From: Pedobacter jeongneungensis | Lineage (GTDB): Bacteria; Bacteroidota; Bacteroidia; Sphingobacteriales; Sphingobacteriaceae | DNA: 64,000 nucleotides | Direction of reading: 5' to 3' | Assembly (NCBI RefSeq): GCF_000633455.1 | Contig: NZ_AYMG01000027.1 | Span: 1-64,000 of the forward strand | Shown: positions 1 to 8,723 of the stretch, piece after piece | Numbering within the stretch: the first letter of the stretch is position 1 | Layout: every line of letters begins with the position of its first letter | The notes under the pieces: generated by a model | The model's input: only the letters and a program-made list of their open reading frames with translations | What the model was told of the DNA's origin: nothing | Databases searched by the model: none | Translations under genes and position numbers: made by a program

Positions 1-53
1 AAAATAAATTTTATTTTTTCACTCTCTTTTTCTTCTTTCCTCTATTTCAATAT

Positions 54-69
54 GCCAGATTTAACTGGC
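54..69 (-). other. Small leader hairpin downstream of the tandem promoters
   Basis: gccag-atttaa-ctggc is a perfect 5-bp stem with a 6-nt loop in the leader of the transcript running off the left edge. It could be a boxB-like or processing element of a stable-RNA leader, but the stem is short and the role is not shown. Confidence 0.3.
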
Positions 70-92
70 TTTCCGTCCTTCCGAACCGGGCT

Positions 93-124
93 GCAAAGGT
101 AGCAATCTTTTTCTCTTTAGCAAT
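93..124 (-). promoter_or_regulatory. Bacteroidota-type promoter, distal to the left edge (copy nearer the edge)
   Basis: On the minus strand this reads a -7 box TACCTTTGC (complement of 93-101) with ATTG (complement of 121-124) 19 nt upstream. This fits the Bacteroidota consensus TTTG-N19-TAnnTTTG. The sequence after the -7 box (cagcccggttcggaagg) resembles that after the second promoter about 108 bp upstream. The product lies off the left edge. Confidence 0.6.
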
Positions 125-200
125 ATTTATTTTAAAATAAATCCTGCCCTCTTTATCACTAAGCCATCTTTTCAACAAAACCCTTCCTCCGAAGCGGGAT

Positions 201-232
201 GCAAAAGTAGGAAAAATATCATTGCTTCCAAA
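201..232 (-). promoter_or_regulatory. Bacteroidota-type promoter, upstream copy
   Basis: Minus strand: -33 TTTG (complement of 229-232), exactly 19 nt, then -7 box TACTTTTGC (complement of 201-209). This matches the Bacteroidota consensus fully. It is followed by catcccgcttcggaggaagg, close to the start region of the other promoter. Tandem promoters with a CCCG-CTTCGG-type initial transcribed sequence suggest a stable-RNA (rRNA) operon beyond the left edge, which is an inference. Confidence 0.65.
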
Positions 233-299
233 GGATATTTAAGGAATGTTATTTGCTTTAACGTAAACGCATGGTTTACAGCAGGAAAAAGTTTCGCTG

Positions 300-545
300 T
301 ACTTAAAACTTTTTGGAAGAACAGGTGTTTAACGCTGGTTTATCAAATCTATCAGGTTTCGAAAACGGGATAGGTTTTGAGATAATACGCTTTAAAATCC
401 CCGAAATACCTGCCCACCTAAACCCGATTGGAATGGAAAGCCCACAGCGAAGCGAGGACTTGTAATGAAAAGCGGGAACAAACTTAGATAGTAGCACAAT
501 AACTGCTTTGCTGAAAAATACAGACATGCTTATAATATATAAACA
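300..545. repeat. Degenerate intergenic repeat region
   Basis: The gap 1-615 holds the two promoters and then this stretch. Its end (agcgggaacaaacttag, 471-487) matches the reverse complement of 60366-60384 (taagtttgttcccgcc), the edge of the hairpin repeat there. A minus-strand open frame of 74 codons crosses it, but it is repeat sequence and is not called as a gene. No other gene is visible. Confidence 0.4.
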
Positions 546-615
546 AAGCCTAACTCACAGCTGTCGAAATTCCGAACAATAATTAATACTTTTATAGCTT
601 TAAAATGCCTTATTA

Positions 616-1581
616 ATGAAATTGATGCTCAAGTTATACGTTACACTGTTATTTATTGGAATAGCGGAAATTGGTTATGCCCAAAATTATAAAAATGAGC
701 TTGTTGTTATCACTGAAAACGATGCTTATATAGATATTACCAGCGACCGTTATTATACTAATGGTGCGTTTATTAAATTCAGGCATGCTTTAAATGGTGA
801 AAACCTGAAACCTGGAAGAAGCAAAGAGATTATCGGCTTTGAACTTGGTCAAAAAATATACAACCCATATTATAGTTTTGTACCAAATCCGGCTTTACAG
901 GATAGACCTTTTACTGCATACTTATACGGAGAAGCAAATTACAGCCGGTTTTACGAAAATAAACAAATGCTAAAGGTTTCGGCACAGGTTGGGGTTACGG
1001 GAAAAGATGCGCTGGGCGAAAAATTTCAGAAGGCATTTCACAAATTGGTTGGCCAAAACCAGATTGAAGGTTGGGAATATGGCTTAAACAGCGAGCCAAC
1101 ATTAAACCTAAGCGCAGAATACAATAAACTTTTAGTAACCACTAACAATAAAATATTCGACATTACAGGAACTACTTCGGCAGCTGTTGGTAACGTAATT
1201 ACTAAAGCTAACCTTGGCGCGATGTTCCGCTTAGGCAGATTTAATGACATGGATGGCTCTTCTGCATTTAACAGTTTGGTGAGCAATAACAATAAGGGTA
1301 AAGCAGCGCGAAAATATGAACTCTATCTTTCAGTTAATCCGCAGTTACATGCAGTTGCCTTTGATTCTAGTTTGCAGGGTGGCTTATTTTTGAGCGATAA
1401 AGGACCAATTACCTTTAAACCAAAACCTTTTGTTTTTACCACGCAAGTGGGTTTAACGTTTGCCATTGCAAGGTGGACAGCTAATTATACGGCTACCTTT
1501 ACATCGAACGAAGTTAAAAACAGTGCCACCGGCTACCGCTATGCCTTTTATAGTCTTGCTTACCGTTTCAGTAAAAACTAA
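616..1581 (+). CDS. LpxR-family lipid A deacylase-like outer-membrane protein
   Basis: This 321-residue protein has a signal peptide (cleavage probably after Ala22-Gln23) and resembles the LpxR family (DUF2219), outer-membrane beta-barrels that remove the 3'-acyloxyacyl chain of lipid A. The N-terminal block carries Glu34-Asn35-Asp36 and Asp44-Arg-Tyr-Tyr-Thr48-Asn-Gly50. A second block has DRPF around 96 and AFHKLVG with His142 followed by GW at 152-153, matching the family's Asn/Asp/Thr/His active-site layout. Its TAA overlaps the ATG of the next gene by one base, so the two are probably translated together. Family assignment is good; activity and substrate are inferred. Confidence 0.75.
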   Translation: MKLMLKLYVTLLFIGIAEIGYAQNYKNELVVITENDAYIDITSDRYYTNGAFIKFRHALNGENLKPGRSKEIIGFELGQKIYNPYYSFVPNPALQDRPFTAYLYGEANYSRFYENKQMLKVSAQVGVTGKDALGEKFQKAFHKLVGQNQIEGWEYGLNSEPTLNLSAEYNKLLVTTNNKIFDITGTTSAAVGNVITKANLGAMFRLGRFNDMDGSSAFNSLVSNNNKGKAARKYELYLSVNPQLHAVAFDSSLQGGLFLSDKGPITFKPKPFVFTTQVGLTFAIARWTANYTATFTSNEVKNSATGYRYAFYSLAYRFSKN

Positions 1582-2690
1582 TGAAAAAATTATCCCTATC
1601 CCTAATCATCCTGATTACCTGCATTACCTTTGCCCAGGCACAAATTGCACCAGAAAATCATTCGATTATTTTTAAGCCTGTTTTCGGTACGCATGTAAAT
1701 AGTGACCAGGGACATTTGTTCCAGGATCAGATTACGGGTTTCGACGCGGCCTACTTTAAGGATATTAGCAGGAACAGTGACAAATGGATCGGGTTTAGCG
1801 GGGCCAAATCTTACGGTGTCGGGTTTATTTTTAGGGACCTAAGCAAATTAAAGGGAACAAAAGATACTTCAGAACATGCCTTTGGGCAGGTATATGGTTT
1901 GGTGGCCCAGATGGATTTCCAATTGTTTAAAATTGGAAAGGCGAAATTTAATTTTACCCCAGGGGTTGGTTTAGGCTATACGAATAAGTATTACTATAAC
2001 AATACCAAAAACAGATTTTTGGGAAGCCCGATTAATGAAACCATTAAAGCTGATTTAGGAATGGAGCTGCCAATGAGTCAATATGCAGATCTGTTATTAG
2101 GTTTTGGTTTTCTGCATGTATCAAACGGTGGGGCAACAGTGCCTAATGGAGGCCTAAATACCGGCAATGTTTATATCGGACTGAAATTGAACAATCAGAA
2201 AACATTAACAGCGGAGCGGAAAAGCACTTATACTACTTTACAGCGAAATTCTATCGAACTCAGCGCTGGTTTAGGTGCAAGAGGCGTATTTGCGAATAGA
2301 AATAAAAGTTTGTACAAAAGTGGATTATATGCTGGTTACAATTTTTACCTGAATGATGTAATGTCGCTTAAGGCGGGTGCCGATGCCGTTTATTATTATA
2401 CCACTTACGATCCGAATAATGCTAACGATACTTTTCAAAATTATGGCACTTCTTACGATCGGTGGCGCACGGGAATTAGCGTTGGTGCTGACATTAATTT
2501 ATGGCGGATAACTGTAGCGGCACAGATTGGAAAATATATTCATTACAACAGATTAATGGAGAAAGCAAACTGGTACTGGACGTTTGGCCCTACCTTCAAT
2601 ATTACTCCTCACTTAGGCTTACAGGCGAAAACATACATGCACTTTGCTCAGGCCGATTACGTAAACTGGGGCGTCGTGTACCGGTTTTAA
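1581..2690 (+). CDS. Acyloxyacyl hydrolase, PagL-like outer-membrane protein
   Basis: This 369-residue protein has a signal peptide (about residues 1-21) and many amphipathic beta-strand stretches, and it ends in an aromatic residue (VVYRF), as outer-membrane barrels do. GFGFLHVSNGG with His179 and Ser181 matches the His-x-Ser of PagL, which removes the 3-O-linked acyl chain of lipid A. PagL's glutamate 14 residues after His is Asn here, so the triad is incomplete or differently placed. A C-terminal half of about 150 residues extends beyond the PagL core. Its ATG overlaps the stop of the LpxR-like gene. Its 3' end overlaps the convergent CoA-binding gene by four bases. Confidence 0.65.
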   Translation: MKKLSLSLIILITCITFAQAQIAPENHSIIFKPVFGTHVNSDQGHLFQDQITGFDAAYFKDISRNSDKWIGFSGAKSYGVGFIFRDLSKLKGTKDTSEHAFGQVYGLVAQMDFQLFKIGKAKFNFTPGVGLGYTNKYYYNNTKNRFLGSPINETIKADLGMELPMSQYADLLLGFGFLHVSNGGATVPNGGLNTGNVYIGLKLNNQKTLTAERKSTYTTLQRNSIELSAGLGARGVFANRNKSLYKSGLYAGYNFYLNDVMSLKAGADAVYYYTTYDPNNANDTFQNYGTSYDRWRTGISVGADINLWRITVAAQIGKYIHYNRLMEKANWYWTFGPTFNITPHLGLQAKTYMHFAQADYVNWGVVYRF

Positions 2691-3046
2691 TATTGCCCGG
2701 TACTTAACAATACCAAAGTACAAGCTTCAACAGGTTCAATATCATGTTGATCCAATAACTTTTCGAGTTCGTAATTTTCTGTTCCGGGATTAAAAATTAC
2801 CCGTTTGGGTTTTGTAGCCAAAATATAATCATGATATTGCGGCTGCAAGGCGGGACCTATATACAAGGTTATGGTATCGATATCATTGTATATTTCGCCA
2901 GGTTTTTCAATTTCAACACCTGCTACTTCCCCTTTTTTTATCCCCACGTTAACAATTTCGTGGTTGAAACGCTTAAGCATATTGGCCGCTTTGTAAGCAT
3001 ATCTCGATGGATCTGGCGATGCGCCTATAATTAATGTCTTTTTCAT
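2687..3046 (-). CDS. CoA-binding domain protein
   Basis: This 119-residue protein is a single Rossmann-like CoA-binding domain of the YccU type. TLIIGASPDPSRYAYKAANML at the N-terminus is the nucleotide-binding loop. PGEIYNDIDTITLY and VIFNPGTEN follow in the usual order. Such stand-alone domains bind CoA or NAD(P) in vitro, but their role is unknown. It may be co-transcribed with the DinB gene 33 bp upstream. Confidence 0.75.
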   Translation of the reverse strand: MKKTLIIGASPDPSRYAYKAANMLKRFNHEIVNVGIKKGEVAGVEIEKPGEIYNDIDTITLYIGPALQPQYHDYILATKPKRVIFNPGTENYELEKLLDQHDIEPVEACTLVLLSTGQY

Positions 3047-3079
3047 AATATGATTACTCAGATTGGAAGATTACACAGA

Positions 3080-3547
3080 TTAAAATTTTGATAATAAAGC
3101 GATCTGACCGGAATGATAGGCATGGTGTTGCGCTAAACCACTCACAAGCTCTACATTTGTTACGCCAGTACCTAAAGCAGGGTTTCGTTCACTCTTCACT
3201 TCATCATTCCATTGGCTGTCTTTCAGGCTTTCGCAAAGGCGAATCAGTTCTTCATTTGCGATCTTAAAATTAAAGATAATGCGCTCCCAGGCCTGCGGTG
3301 TCCTTGCTTCAGGTTCGGGCCAATCGCCCATTGCAGGTTCAGCAGCTGGCTTACCGGTCAATCTTGAAGTAACTTCTTCTGTCCAGGCGGTTAAATGCAG
3401 GGCTATTTCGGCTATGGAATGCGCACCCGGTACAAAATGGCTAAATGCTTTTTCCGGATTCACATTATTTAATGTTTGCATAACATGGTTCCCATGCCAG
3501 GCATCACCGTTAAAGGCTTTTTTTATTTCGTTCGTGATATTAAACAT
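3080..3547 (-). CDS. DinB-family putative metal-dependent protein
   Basis: This 155-residue four-helix DinB/YfiT-like protein has the three spaced histidine regions of the fold: HGNHVM near 18-21, IALHLTAW near 51, and AQHHAYHSGQ near 140-146. These would bind a divalent metal. Related proteins include thiol transferases for bacillithiol or mycothiol, but the fold is functionally diverse. A bacilliredoxin occurs elsewhere in the window (42812-43222), so a bacillithiol link is possible but not shown. A second DinB gene lies at 36765-37211. Confidence 0.7.
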   Translation of the reverse strand: MFNITNEIKKAFNGDAWHGNHVMQTLNNVNPEKAFSHFVPGAHSIAEIALHLTAWTEEVTSRLTGKPAAEPAMGDWPEPEARTPQAWERIIFNFKIANEELIRLCESLKDSQWNDEVKSERNPALGTGVTNVELVSGLAQHHAYHSGQIALLSKF

Positions 3548-3580
3548 ACCAAAATAACAATTGGCACAATATAAAGTTTG

Positions 3581-5122
3581 TTATGATGCGTTCAATATTG
3601 CATTTGCACAATTGATTCCATCTATCGCTGCAGATACAATTCCGCCTGCATAACCTGCACCTTCAGCACAAGGGTATAAACCTTTTACCTGAGGATGCTG
3701 ATAGGTTTCTTTGTCTCTCGGAATCCTAACCGGAGAAGAAGTTCTGCTCTCAACCCCCACTAAAATGGCTTCGTTAGTATAATACCGTCTGATTTTTTTA
3801 CCAAATAAAGGCAATGCTGCTCGCAAACTACTGGAAACAAATTCAGGCAGGATATTATCGAGCATCGAACTTTTGGTGCCAGGCAAATAGGAATTCTTTG
3901 GCAGATCGAGCGATAATTTATTGTTTACAAAATCAACCATCCGCTGTGCAGGAGCAACAAGGTTTCCTCCGCCGGCTTCAAAAGCCGCTTTTTCTATTTG
4001 TGATTGAAAATTCAACATCCTCAGCGGATCGTATCCCTGTACATCGTTTAAAGTAACCTGAACCACAGTGCCGGAGTTAGCGTAAGGATTGTTCCGCTTG
4101 GATGGCGACCAGCCGTTTACTACAATTTCATTTTCTCCGGTAGAACAAGGTGCAATAATTCCACCCGGGCACATGCAGAAAGAAAATACCCCTCTTGCCC
4201 CAACCTGTTCAACCAAACTGTAATAGGCTGGTGGCAAAAATTCCGAACGGATATCGCAATGGTACTGCGCCGAATCGATAATTTCCTGCGGATGCTCTAT
4301 GCGGACACCCAAAGCAAAAGGTTTTGCTTCGATCAGGATATTTTTACTGTTCAGCAATTCGTACACATCTCTTGCCGAGTGACCTGTTGCCAAGATAATA
4401 TCATCAGCAAAGAGCTTCTCTTCAAAATTAATCTCTATTCCCTTTACCTTTCCAAATTCAATTAAGATATCGGTCATCTTGCTATCAAACATTACCTCAC
4501 CACCGGCATTTAAAATCGTATCTTTTATAGAGGTGATAATATGGGGAAGTTTATTTGTACCAATGTGTGGACGGGCATCAATCGCGATATCAGGTTCTGC
4601 ACCATGATTTACAAAAACCTGAAGCACCTTATTGATATCGCCACGTTTGTTAGAGCGGGTATATAATTTTCCATCAGAATAGGTTCCGGCACCACCTTCG
4701 CCATAACAATAATTAGATTCAGTATTGACCAAACCTTGTTTATTTATGGCAGCCAGATCTCTTCGCCGCTGTTTAACATCTTTGCCCCGTTCGATAATAA
4801 TGGGTTTTAGTCCATTTTCGATGCATTGCAAAGCGGCAAACAAACCTGCCGGACCAGCACCGATAATAATTACCGGTTTGGCATCACTAACATTAGGATA
4901 GTTTATGGTGTAGACTTCAGGAATGGCTTCTTCATCCACAAAAACCTTTACCTGTAAACGGAAAATCACCTTTCTGGAACGGGCATCTATCGATCTTTTA
5001 AGAATTTCGTAGCCTTTTATCCTCGTTTCAGATAGTTTTAACCCTTCGGCAAGTTTCTGTTTAATAACTTCAATCTGCTCAACCTGATCAGGGAGCAAAG
5101 TAATTTCGATGTCTTTTTGCAT
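3581..5122 (-). CDS. FAD-dependent oxidoreductase (COG2509-like)
   Basis: This 513-residue protein has an FAD-binding Rossmann fold after an N-terminal domain of about 80 residues. IIIGAGPAGLFAALQCIENG lies around residues 85-105, with GGAGTYSDGKLYTR and a C-terminal CAEGAGYAGGIVSAAIDG that closes on the flavin. Family members are large FAD dehydrogenases of unknown substrate. The gene stands alone, with a gap of about 500 bp upstream. Confidence 0.75.
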   Translation of the reverse strand: MQKDIEITLLPDQVEQIEVIKQKLAEGLKLSETRIKGYEILKRSIDARSRKVIFRLQVKVFVDEEAIPEVYTINYPNVSDAKPVIIIGAGPAGLFAALQCIENGLKPIIIERGKDVKQRRRDLAAINKQGLVNTESNYCYGEGGAGTYSDGKLYTRSNKRGDINKVLQVFVNHGAEPDIAIDARPHIGTNKLPHIITSIKDTILNAGGEVMFDSKMTDILIEFGKVKGIEINFEEKLFADDIILATGHSARDVYELLNSKNILIEAKPFALGVRIEHPQEIIDSAQYHCDIRSEFLPPAYYSLVEQVGARGVFSFCMCPGGIIAPCSTGENEIVVNGWSPSKRNNPYANSGTVVQVTLNDVQGYDPLRMLNFQSQIEKAAFEAGGGNLVAPAQRMVDFVNNKLSLDLPKNSYLPGTKSSMLDNILPEFVSSSLRAALPLFGKKIRRYYTNEAILVGVESRTSSPVRIPRDKETYQHPQVKGLYPCAEGAGYAGGIVSAAIDGINCANAILNAS

Positions 5123-5650
5123 ATCAAGTCAGGTTTTTATCCCGAACGGTACAAAGATAAGCATCTGATAGCATATTTGATGATTTCAGAATATGACTAA
5201 AAATTATAAGCAGACTAAAGTCCCACTCTGGGAACCGTTCGATTGGGGTTAATTAGACCATTTTTCCGTTACTATACTGGTTTTCTGTGCCACAGGCCAA
5301 AGTTTTTAGCCCCGATCGGAGCGGGCATCCCGATTTAAGCGCCGGTTTATGTTATATTTTGGTGTGCTTGCTTGTTTCACAGGTTTTCTATCGGGATAAA
5401 GCGGAGAGCGGGACAAACATAAAAAAAAGCGAAAGGTCCTGCGCTCTAAAACAAAAGAACTCGACAGGTATACACAAATTTATTATTCAATTATCGAATC
5501 AAAATGCACCAATTTTACCTTATTAAACCCTGGTGTTGCTTGTCAACCTGTCAGATAAATACCGAAACTGTAACAAAGGCATGCAATTTGATATCTAATT
5601 CGTAAATTGAACTATAATTTAGTTTGATTAGAAAGACAAAAACCATAAAA
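5123..5650. repeat. Intergenic region with a degenerate repeat
   Basis: This is the gap between the FAD oxidoreductase and lemA. 5300-5430 contains paired GC-rich words (gatcggagcgggcatcccg and cgggataaagcggagagcggg) in inverted order, typical of the dispersed intergenic elements of this genome. A GTG-initiated frame (5287-5526) crosses it, but its composition does not resemble the neighbouring genes. I see no RNA gene. Confidence 0.35.
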
Positions 5651-6232
5651 ATGAAAAGATTAATATTTGGAATTTTAGCTGCAGTAATTGCAGTGAGCAC
5701 TTTAAGTTCGTGCGGTTATAACAGCATGGTTAAACTTGATGAGAACGTTAAATCGAAATGGGGAACGGTACAAACCCAATATCAGAGAAGAGCAGATTTA
5801 ATTCCGAACCTGGTAGCAACCGTAAAAGGTGCTGCTAAATTTGAACAGGGTACATTAACTGCAGTAACTGAAGCACGTGCAAAAGCAACCCAAATGACGG
5901 TTAATACAGATGATTTATCGCCAGAAAACATCAAAAAATTCCAGGCTGCACAGGGAGAACTAAGTCAGGCACTGGGTAAATTATTATCCATTACCGAAAA
6001 TTATCCTGAATTAAGGGCTACACAACAGTTCAGTGATTTATCGGCACAGTTAGAAAGTACCGAAAACAGAATTACGGTTGCCCGTAAAGATTTTAATGAT
6101 GCAGTGCAGGAATATAATGGTAAAATCAGGTCATTCCCTACAAATTTAACAGCAGGAATGTTCGGTTTTAAACCTAAAGGATATTTTGAGGCTGATGCTG
6201 CTGCAAAAAATGCTCCTAAAGTAGAGTTTTAA
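5651..6232 (+). CDS. LemA family lipoprotein
   Basis: The start is placed at ATG 5651 (MKRLIFGILAA), because a TTG 27 bp upstream would put charged residues before the signal peptide. The lipobox LSSC lies near residue 20, so the protein is probably lipid-anchored. KWGTVQTQYQRRADLIPNLV and the later YPELRATQQF and FNDAVQEYNGKIRSFPTNL are LemA hallmarks of the antiparallel helical bundle. LemA function is poorly defined. The two following genes encode TPM-domain proteins, a LemA-TPM arrangement common in bacteria. Confidence 0.85.
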   Translation: MKRLIFGILAAVIAVSTLSSCGYNSMVKLDENVKSKWGTVQTQYQRRADLIPNLVATVKGAAKFEQGTLTAVTEARAKATQMTVNTDDLSPENIKKFQAAQGELSQALGKLLSITENYPELRATQQFSDLSAQLESTENRITVARKDFNDAVQEYNGKIRSFPTNLTAGMFGFKPKGYFEADAAAKNAPKVEF

Positions 6233-6315
6233 TATTCTAACGATAACATTTAAGGGTAATGAATGTTTATTAATTAAACGTTTATTACCCTTTTTACTTC
6301 TTATAAAATAAACAC

Positions 6316-6759
6316 ATGCCATTATTTTCAGATATTGAACAAGAAAAAATAGCAAATGCGATATCCGAAGCCGAAAAATCAACTTCGGGTGAGATCAGGA
6401 TTGCTATTGATAAGCTTTGTGAAGGCGATCCATACGAGAAAGCCATCGAATATTTCAGCAAGCTGGATATGGATAAAACAGCCAGAAGAAATGGCGTACT
6501 GATTTACCTTGCGCACGCAGACCATAAATTTGCCATCATTGGCGATGTTGGTATTCACCAGGTGGTACCTGAAAACTTCTGGGAAACCACTAAAATTGCC
6601 ATGACTGCCCATTTTGCGAAAGGAAATTTAGCCGACGGCATTATTGCTGGTGTTGCATTAGCAGGAGAAAAACTGGCTTTGTTCTTCCCTCCACAAAAGG
6701 GCGACATTAATGAATTGCCAAATGATATCGTTTTTATGGATAATCAAGAAAATAAATAA
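6316..6759 (+). CDS. TPM-domain protein, soluble form
   Basis: This 147-residue protein has one TPM domain (YgcG/Psb32-like) with no signal peptide or membrane segment. STSGEIRIAID near residue 22 and RNGVLIYLAHADHKFAIIGD near 60-80 match the beta strands of the fold, followed by GIIAGVALAGEKLA. The domain has been linked to phosphatase activity and photosystem repair in other organisms; the role here is unknown. It ends just before the next TPM gene, so the two are probably one operon with lemA. Confidence 0.75.
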   Translation: MPLFSDIEQEKIANAISEAEKSTSGEIRIAIDKLCEGDPYEKAIEYFSKLDMDKTARRNGVLIYLAHADHKFAIIGDVGIHQVVPENFWETTKIAMTAHFAKGNLADGIIAGVALAGEKLALFFPPQKGDINELPNDIVFMDNQENK

Positions 6760-6762
6760 GTG

Positions 6763-7524
6763 ATGAAGAAAATATTCCTTTTATCGCTCTTTAGCCTTTT
6801 TTTCAGTTTTGCATTTGCGCAGGATTTTCCAGAAAAACCTGGCACATTGGTTAACGATTATTCAAACGTATTGTCTGCCGATCAAAAACAGGCATTAGAA
6901 AATAAACTTGTAGCTTTTAGCGACTCTTCTTCAACTCAGATTGCTATTGCTATCTTAAAATCAGTTGGCGGTTATGATATTAATGAATATGCAGTAGGGC
7001 TGCTCAGAAAATGGGGAGTTGGGCAAAGTGGCAAAAACAACGGTATTATGATTGTTGTTGCTGTTGGCGATAGAAAAATTTCCATTCAAACAGGTTATGG
7101 CCTGGAAGGTGCACTACCAGACATTTATGCCAAACGTATTATTGATGACGACATTAAACCAAATTTTAAAGCTGGTAATTATTATGCCGGCCTGGATGAG
7201 GCGACCACATCAATAATCAAATATACCCGTGGTGAATATAAAAATGATAAGCCAAAAGTCTCTTCAAAAGGTGTTTATGGCAGCGTTGCAATTATTATCC
7301 TGATTGTAATCGTCATCATCATCATTACATTAAAAGGCGGTGGCGGCAGCCAGATTATTGGTGGTCGCGGAGCCTCTAACGCCTTATTCTGGGCGCTACT
7401 TTTTGGAGGTGGTGGCGGAGACCGTGGCAGTGGCTGGGGCGGTGGCTCATCAGGAGGTGGTGGTGGTTTTGGCGGATTTGGCGGAGGAAGTGGCGGCGGT
7501 GGCGGCGCAAGCGGAAGCTGGTAG
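6763..7524 (+). CDS. TPM-domain membrane protein with glycine-rich tail
   Basis: The start is taken at ATG 6763; a GTG directly before it (6760) would add one residue. The order is: signal peptide (residues 1-20), TPM domain (about 25-150, with FPEKPGTLVNDYSNVLS and GIMIVVAVGDRKISIQTGYGLEG), one membrane helix near 172-190, then a tail of about 60 residues very rich in Gly and Ser, ending in SGSW. This is the usual YgcG-type layout, probably with the TPM domain outside the inner membrane. It follows the soluble TPM gene by three bases. Confidence 0.8.
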   Translation: MKKIFLLSLFSLFFSFAFAQDFPEKPGTLVNDYSNVLSADQKQALENKLVAFSDSSSTQIAIAILKSVGGYDINEYAVGLLRKWGVGQSGKNNGIMIVVAVGDRKISIQTGYGLEGALPDIYAKRIIDDDIKPNFKAGNYYAGLDEATTSIIKYTRGEYKNDKPKVSSKGVYGSVAIIILIVIVIIIITLKGGGGSQIIGGRGASNALFWALLFGGGGGDRGSGWGGGSSGGGGGFGGFGGGSGGGGGASGSW

Positions 7525-7614
7525 GTTAGTCCATAGTCCATAAGTTGGAGCCTTTTTGTTTTTTAACGTTACAAAACATTCCAACTTTGTAACAATTTTA
7601 ACATTGTAACAAAA

Positions 7615-8004
7615 ATGTACAGAAGAGATTTAATCACAGCAGAAATACAGAAACTTGCCCAGGTTTTGGCGCGCATTATGGGACTCAAACTAGAAGGTAA
7701 ATTGGCTGAGGCCAGTCAGCTTTTTGATGAAACGATGGAGAGCGGATTTCATCTGCCCAAAGAAATTCTGGAGAACGACGACCTCACAATTTTTGAAAAC
7801 TGGCTGCATGAAGATAAGCTTCCGCCGGAGAAACTCGATTCTTTAAGTGAATTTTTATATTATGAATTGGGGATCAGCGCCGAAAGAAATCTGCTGATTG
7901 CACCGAAACTTAATTTGGTTTATCAATACTTGTCAGATCAGCATAAGATTGTACATTTGGTAAACCTGCACCGTCAGAAAACGATACAACAGTATATCAG
8001 TTAG
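7615..8004 (+). CDS. Conserved hypothetical protein
   Basis: This 129-residue, mostly helical acidic protein has no signal peptide or membrane segment. The N-terminus (MYRRDLITAEIQKLAQVLAR) followed by a helical pair resembles TPR-like small proteins, loosely like DUF6483, but I do not recognise a family with confidence. Its codon use matches its neighbours. The Nudix gene starts 42 bp downstream on the same strand. Confidence 0.6.
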   Translation: MYRRDLITAEIQKLAQVLARIMGLKLEGKLAEASQLFDETMESGFHLPKEILENDDLTIFENWLHEDKLPPEKLDSLSEFLYYELGISAERNLLIAPKLNLVYQYLSDQHKIVHLVNLHRQKTIQQYIS

Positions 8005-8046
8005 CGGTTGGCAGTTTTTTAGTTTGCAGTAAATAAAAATAAATAA

Positions 8047-8601
8047 ATGATCATAGAAAAGTGGCAGAAACTTGCCTCTAAATATTTAGTAAGAGAAAAG
8101 TGGGCTACCTTGAGGGTAGATGAAGTTAAACTTCCGGATGGTGTTGTTAAAGATGATTATTACGTACTGGAGTATCCAAACTGGGTAAATGCCATTGCGC
8201 TAACGGCCGAAGGAAAAATAATTATGGTCCGTCAGTACCGTCATGCGGCAGATATTGTTTCACTCGAAGTTCCGGGTGGTGTAATGGATGGGGATGAAAC
8301 GCCAGAATTTGCAGTTAAACGCGAACTTTTAGAAGAAACGGGTTATAGTTTTGAAACCTGCAAATTTATAGCAGAGCTCTACCCTAACCCTGCAACATCA
8401 AACAACAGAACTTTCACCTATTTTTTAACAGGTGGTGTTAAAACTCATGAACAGCATTTAGATGAACATGAAATTTTAAATGTTGAAGAATATACTGTGG
8501 ATGAGGTAAAACAGTTTATTAAGGATAATAAAATAGCACAGGCACTACATGTTGCTGCTTTGTTATATGGTTTAGCAGAAATAGAAAGCTTTAATAGTTA
8601 G
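8047..8601 (+). CDS. Nudix hydrolase, ADP-ribose pyrophosphatase-like
   Basis: This 184-residue protein has a Nudix box starting GGVMDGDETPEFAVKRELLE and continuing ETGY (residues about 78-101), which matches GX5EX7REUXEEXGU. IIMVRQYRHAADIVSLEVPGG just before it is characteristic of the ADP-ribose/ADP-sugar diphosphatase subgroup. It would hydrolyse nucleoside diphosphate derivatives with Mg2+. A strong hairpin terminator follows within 15 bp. Confidence 0.82.
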   Translation: MIIEKWQKLASKYLVREKWATLRVDEVKLPDGVVKDDYYVLEYPNWVNAIALTAEGKIIMVRQYRHAADIVSLEVPGGVMDGDETPEFAVKRELLEETGYSFETCKFIAELYPNPATSNNRTFTYFLTGGVKTHEQHLDEHEILNVEEYTVDEVKQFIKDNKIAQALHVAALLYGLAEIESFNS

Positions 8602-8613
8602 AAAACATCATAA

Positions 8614-8650
8614 ATAATAAAGGCCTGATAAAATATCAGGCCTTTATTAT
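8614..8650. terminator. Bidirectional hairpin terminator
   Basis: Positions 8614-8630 and 8634-8650 form a perfect 17-bp stem with a 3-nt loop, with A-rich and T-rich flanks on both strands. It lies between the convergent Nudix gene and dnaA, so it can end both transcripts. Confidence 0.85.
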
Positions 8651-8723
8651 TGCATAAACTTTTTGAACCTGAACGAAAGATTTTAATTTAAACCCTTTTA
8701 CCTTTCTGTCCCTAAACCTTAGT

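Noticed and set aside
303..527. Minus-strand open frame of 74 codons
   Set aside because: It lies in a degenerate repeat whose end matches the repeat near 60.37 kb, has no homologous motif and no promoter.
5287..5526. GTG-started open frame of 79 codons
   Set aside because: It crosses inverted GC-rich repeat words and does not look like a protein; codon use is unlike the neighbours.
7400..7523. Tandem DNA repeat
   Set aside because: The repetition is due to the Gly/Ser-rich tail, not to an independent DNA repeat.
7340..7543. Alternative frames over the glycine-rich tail
   Set aside because: The repetitive GGX codons of the TPM protein open other frames; the real frame has a signal peptide and TPM domain.
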